Positions 60,601-64,000 of a stretch of DNA of 64,000 bases are shown here, piece by piece. The translations under genes and the position numbers were made by a program. The notes under the pieces are model-generated. The model was not told the origin of the DNA, searched no databases, and saw nothing but the letters and a program-made list of their open reading frames with translations. The stretch is from positions 372,001-436,000 of the forward strand of contig JAKULF010000020.1 in NCBI GenBank assembly GCA_022661535.1. The letters run 5' to 3'. Each line of letters opens with the position of its first letter. Positions within the stretch are counted from its first letter, which is position 1. The stretch is from Eutypa lata. Lineage: Eukaryota; Ascomycota; Sordariomycetes; Xylariales; Diatrypaceae.

Positions 60601-62867
60601 CTTGCAATCTTGGTCAACAGGTCCTGGAAGGTCGCCGAGTCCCCCTGATGGTCAGCGGCAAATCGTTACCTTGCTTCCGTCCCTTTGAAACCAATGTGCG
60701 GGCTGGTGGTTACATCGTGAACCGTTTCTTGACAGGCATTCGGCCTCAAGAGTATTACTTCCATCACATGGCTGGCAGAGAAGGTCTTATTGACACGGCC
60801 GTCAAGACTTCGAGATCCGGTTACCTTCAAAGGTGTCTCATCAAAGGCATGGAAGGCCTTAAGGTAGCCTATGACACATCGGTTCGAGATGCAGATGGTA
60901 CTATGGTGCAATTCCTATATGGTGAAGATGGTCTCGATATTACCAGGCAGAAGTACTTAAAGGATTTCAGCTTTGTGCTACAAAACCAGGCCTCGCAAGT
61001 ACACCAACTAGGTATCGGCGAGAGGGGATGGGATCAAGACGTTTACCAGTCTAAGGATTATGCCCAGAAGTATTTGAAGAAGGCGGTTAAACAGGCGAAA
61101 GCAAATGATCCCAATGCCATCGATCCCATCAACACCGAACTGAACCCCAATCGCAACGCCTTTGCTACCTCCGAAAAGTTCTACGAGAGCGTAACTGATT
61201 ATATAAAGACCAATAAGGACGGTCTAATCAAGGAGAAGGGCGATAAATCCTCCGGCACGAAGTCAGGTGGTGTGTTGGTTCCTCGCAAGTATGCCGAGAA
61301 GATATTGCATTCCAAATATCTAAACTCCCTCGTGGAGCCCGGCGAGGCTGTAGGGATCGTGGCTGGTCAATCCATCGGAGAACCCTCCACTCAGATGACG
61401 CTAAATACTTTCCATTTGGCTGGTCACTCTGCCAAGAACGTCACGCTCGGTATCCCTCGTCTACGAGAAATTCTCATGACAGCTAGTGATCATATCTCCA
61501 CCCCATCCATGACACTTATCCTGAACGAGGAATTATCCGAAGCAGATGGTGAGACGTTCGCAAAAGCCATCAGCATACTACCTCTCTCCCACGTGATCAA
61601 TCGAGCAGTAGTTAAGGAGCGCATGGGTAAGGGCGTCGGACACAAACTTGCGAAGATGTTCGACATCCACCTAGAATTCTTCCCCTCGGACGAGTACTGC
61701 AAAACGTATGCCATCAGTATATCCGACGTCCTGAACAAAGTAGAGACCGAGCTACTGCCAAAACTCCAATCAATGATCAAGAAAGAGGTTAAGGCAAAAT
61801 TGGACCGCGAAAATGCCGCTGTGCCCGAGGTCGGTGTGAAATCCGGAGTGGTAGAGATGGCTGCCCCCAATACCAACGAAGGGGCTCAGAATGACGACGA
61901 TGATGACGAGGACGAGGACGATGATGATGCCACGGGAGCCAAACAGCGCGCGAACCGGGCACAAGCCGTCTCGTATGGTGCGAACGATGATGAGGATGAC
62001 GAGATACAGCAGAGGTTAGAACGCGAGGCATCGCCCGAGGATGATCCAGAGCCCGAGCCCGAGGATGAAGGGTTTGGTGGAAGCCCGCCACCATCGAGTG
62101 ATGAAGAGGACGAGGAAAGCACAAGTCAAAAGGCCCAAAACAAGAGTATCAACCGTAGCCGCGAAGGCCGTGTCAAAGAAAAGACACCCGCCGTTTCCCG
62201 GTTCGAGTGCGACGAGACCAAGGGCGAATGGGTCGACTTCACGCTAGAGTACGATTCGAACATGCCCAAGGTCCTCATGCTAAGCGTAGTGGAGGAAGCC
62301 ACCCGGAAGACTCTCGTACAGCAGATCCCGGGCATCCGGTCTTGCACCTTCGTAGCGGGAGAGAAGATCCGGGACTTCCGGACGGGCGAGGAGGTGGAGA
62401 GGGCGGTGGTGCACACGAACGGGGTGAACCTGCAGGCGATGCAGAAGTACAGCGACTTCATCAACCCCAACACGATGCAGACGAACGACATCGCGTCGGT
62501 GCTGCGGATGTACGGGGTGGAGGCGGCGCGGAACGGCATCGTGGGGGAGCTCGACAGCGTGTTCCGGGGCCACGGCATCGCGGTCGACAACCGCCACCTG
62601 AACCTCATCGGCGACTTCATGACGCGCAACGGCAGCTTCACGCCCTTCAACCGCATGGGCCTGCGCGGCAACGTCAGCCCCTTCACCAAGATGAGCTTCG
62701 AGACCACCCTCGCCTTCCTCAAGGACGCCGTCCTCGACGGCGACTGGGACGACCTCGCCACCCCCAGCGCCCGCATCGTCATGGGCCGCCTCGGCTCCGT
62801 CGGCACCGGCGCCTTCGACGTCCTCACGAGGGTCCATGCGAGGAATGGGAAGAATTATCTGAGCTGA
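57639..62867 (+). CDS. RPA190: DNA-directed RNA polymerase I largest subunit
   Basis: Two exons, 57639-57820 and 57884-62867, with a 63-bp intron (donor GTAAGT, branch ACTAAC, acceptor CGTAG), giving 1721 residues. It is the catalytic large subunit of RNA polymerase I, which makes the 35S pre-rRNA in the nucleolus. The splice completes the clamp zinc site ICTTCNLGTTACPGHVGHID (Cys62, Cys65, Cys72, His75); a second CxxC lies in AQCLYCHRF and a third in VCATCNG. The active-site NADFDGDEMN is at 646-655 with three Asp, and the trigger-loop region has QSIGEPSTQMTLNTFHLAGH near 1221. An acidic loop (about 1390-1480, runs of Asp and Glu) splits the jaw, as is usual for this subunit. There is no heptad CTD, which excludes RPB1. 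The last 500 bp switch to very high GC at third positions. Confidence 0.97.
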
Positions 62868-63386
62868 GAAGTCAAGGGAAGTAAAAAGGAGAAAGGAGGA
62901 AGGGGGATACTGTGTGTAGTTCCTTTTTAGGCTAAGGGCGTTATGATTAATTGACTGATTGATTGATCCCCAGGAGTTCGTTTTTGGTTTACTTTTTTTA
63001 ATTCAAAAAGAAAGAGGTTATATCTAGAGGAAGGCGAGGATGGCTTGCTTCCGTGTGTTTTTACAGTGAACAAGAACAAAAATTTTACAAATAATTCATT
63101 CATATATGTTTGATAAGGACTACATGGTATTTGCCTGAGCATCTATCCATCTCTATTCAAGCATATAATCGATCTATTTTCTTTACGTACCTACTTAGAG
63201 GTTAGATAGATTAAGTACTTGGCAGTTAGTAAGTAGTGAGGTTGCAATTTCTGACTAGACTAAGGGGTGAGTAGATTCGAAAAGATCACTCTAGTTACTT
63301 ATTAATCAATAAGCTGACCAGAATATTTTCATGTCACGCCCGCCTGCCGGGTCGTCTTCAACATTAGGTAGGTAAAAAGGTCAGAC

Positions 63387-63410
63387 AATCAATCAATCAA
63401 TCAATCAATC
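63387..63410. repeat. AATC tetranucleotide microsatellite
   Basis: Six uninterrupted AATC units about 520 bp downstream of RPA190. Confidence 0.9.
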
Positions 63411-63490
63411 ATACAAGGCCCCTCGCCTGAGCGCGCACCTCCTACTACATACCAACCAGGCAGACAGACAGAACAGGCAGTTAGCTAACT

Positions 63491-63506
63491 ACCTACCTAG
63501 GTAGGT
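63491..63506. repeat. Perfect 16-bp palindrome ACCTACCTAGGTAGGT
   Basis: Exactly self-complementary; contains the TACCTAGGTA core shared with copies at 15356, 30668 and 52135. Confidence 0.85.
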
Positions 63507-63636
63507 TAGGTAGTTTAGTTAGCCTACATCCCCTCCTCAGTACGCCAGTGTTGTTTTCTTGGGAAATAACTAACTGGAAGAAAGAGCTCGATGGGGCGTC
63601 ATGAGATAGGTATTCATTTGATTGCATGTGTAAGGC

Positions 63637-63640
<4 letters not shown>

Positions 63641-63669
<29 letters not shown>

Positions 63670-63696
63670 TGTATGTATGTATGTATGTATGTATGT
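63641..63696. repeat. ATGT tetranucleotide microsatellite (14 units)
   Basis: Fourteen perfect ATGT units, the longest simple repeat in the window, running into a TAGG-rich stretch. Confidence 0.95.
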
Positions 63697-64000
63697 AGGT
63701 AGGTAGCTCGCTCGCTTGCTGCCTGTATGTGTCTATATACCTACCTAACTCTAGGTGTATTCGGAGAAGGAAAGAAGCCGTAAGCTACATGTAGGTAGGT
63801 AACTAACCACATAGTTACATACACCCACATCCAGTTTCATTCCACCAGCCCGCTTCGCGACAAGAGAATTGAGTTGTGATTAGAACCGCAAAAAGAAAGC
63901 CACCAGTCTATGCACGCATGACAGGTATATATAACTACTTATCTATCTACATCGTTATTTTCCTCCGTTAGTACATATTGCAACACTATCTATCTAAACC

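Larger units (their letters stand above)
62868..64000. other. 3' flank of RPA190, simple-repeat rich, to window end
   Basis: No gene seen. It holds an AATC run at 63387-63410, a perfect 16-bp palindrome ACCTACCTAGGTAGGT at 63491-63506, and the long ATGT microsatellite at 63641-63696. Confidence 0.55.

Noticed and set aside
62126..62837. Frames of 185-233 codons antisense to the RPA190 end
   Set aside because: Composition shadows of the GC-rich tail of RPA190.
63387..63696. Possible telomeric or CRISPR-like array at the right end
   Set aside because: The units are 4-bp perfect microsatellites without spacers, and the sequence is not the TTAGGG telomere repeat.

Overview
This window looks like nuclear chromosomal DNA of a filamentous ascomycete (Pezizomycotina, probably a Sordariomycete). 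The grounds are short introns (about 50-130 bp, one of 206 bp) with GTAAGT/GTATGT/GTACGT donors and CTAAC-like branch sites, full-length housekeeping proteins of filamentous-fungal type, and intergenic DNA full of short TACCTA/TAGGTA tracts and microsatellites. Species and order cannot be fixed from the sequence alone. All gene models were rebuilt by hand by joining reading frames at consensus splice sites, and each joined model keeps frame through to its stop codon.

Left third (1-30 kb). After 3 kb without a gene come CIA1 (cytosolic Fe-S assembly WD40 protein, +), a glutamine-rich low-complexity protein of unknown function (-), TFB1 (TFIIH p62 subunit, -), KGD1 (2-oxoglutarate dehydrogenase E1, +), a DDHD-domain phospholipase (-), a PPS1-type dual-specificity phosphatase (+), and ATG18 (PROPPIN autophagy protein, -).

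Middle (30-52 kb). PPM2/TYW4, the tRNA-Phe wybutosine methyltransferase with Kelch and JmjC parts, is intact with five exons. An accessory-looking stretch follows: a decayed 2-oxoglutarate/Fe(II) dioxygenase pseudogene with a CTGT microsatellite inside it, a tRNA-like element with one A box and two B boxes, and a three-exon gene for an 85-residue secreted six-cysteine protein that no single reading frame reveals. Two gene deserts (about 7.5 and 5.7 kb) flank a C2H2 zinc-finger transcription factor.

Right end (52-64 kb). A dense housekeeping block holds RAD3/XPD (TFIIH helicase, +), PRP3 (U4/U6 snRNP, -) and RPA190 (RNA polymerase I largest subunit, +), followed by simple-repeat-rich DNA.

How the genes relate. 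TFB1 and RAD3 encode two subunits of the same TFIIH core, and CIA1 belongs to the machinery that supplies Fe-S clusters to proteins such as Rad3. They lie 5 to 49 kb apart among unrelated genes, so this is more likely coincidence than a cluster. I found no convincing new multi-gene system. The points most worth a second look are the hidden secreted protein, the tRNA-like element, the dioxygenase pseudogene, the pseudo-active site in PPS1, the 3' GC enrichment of several genes, and the recurrent intergenic palindromes.
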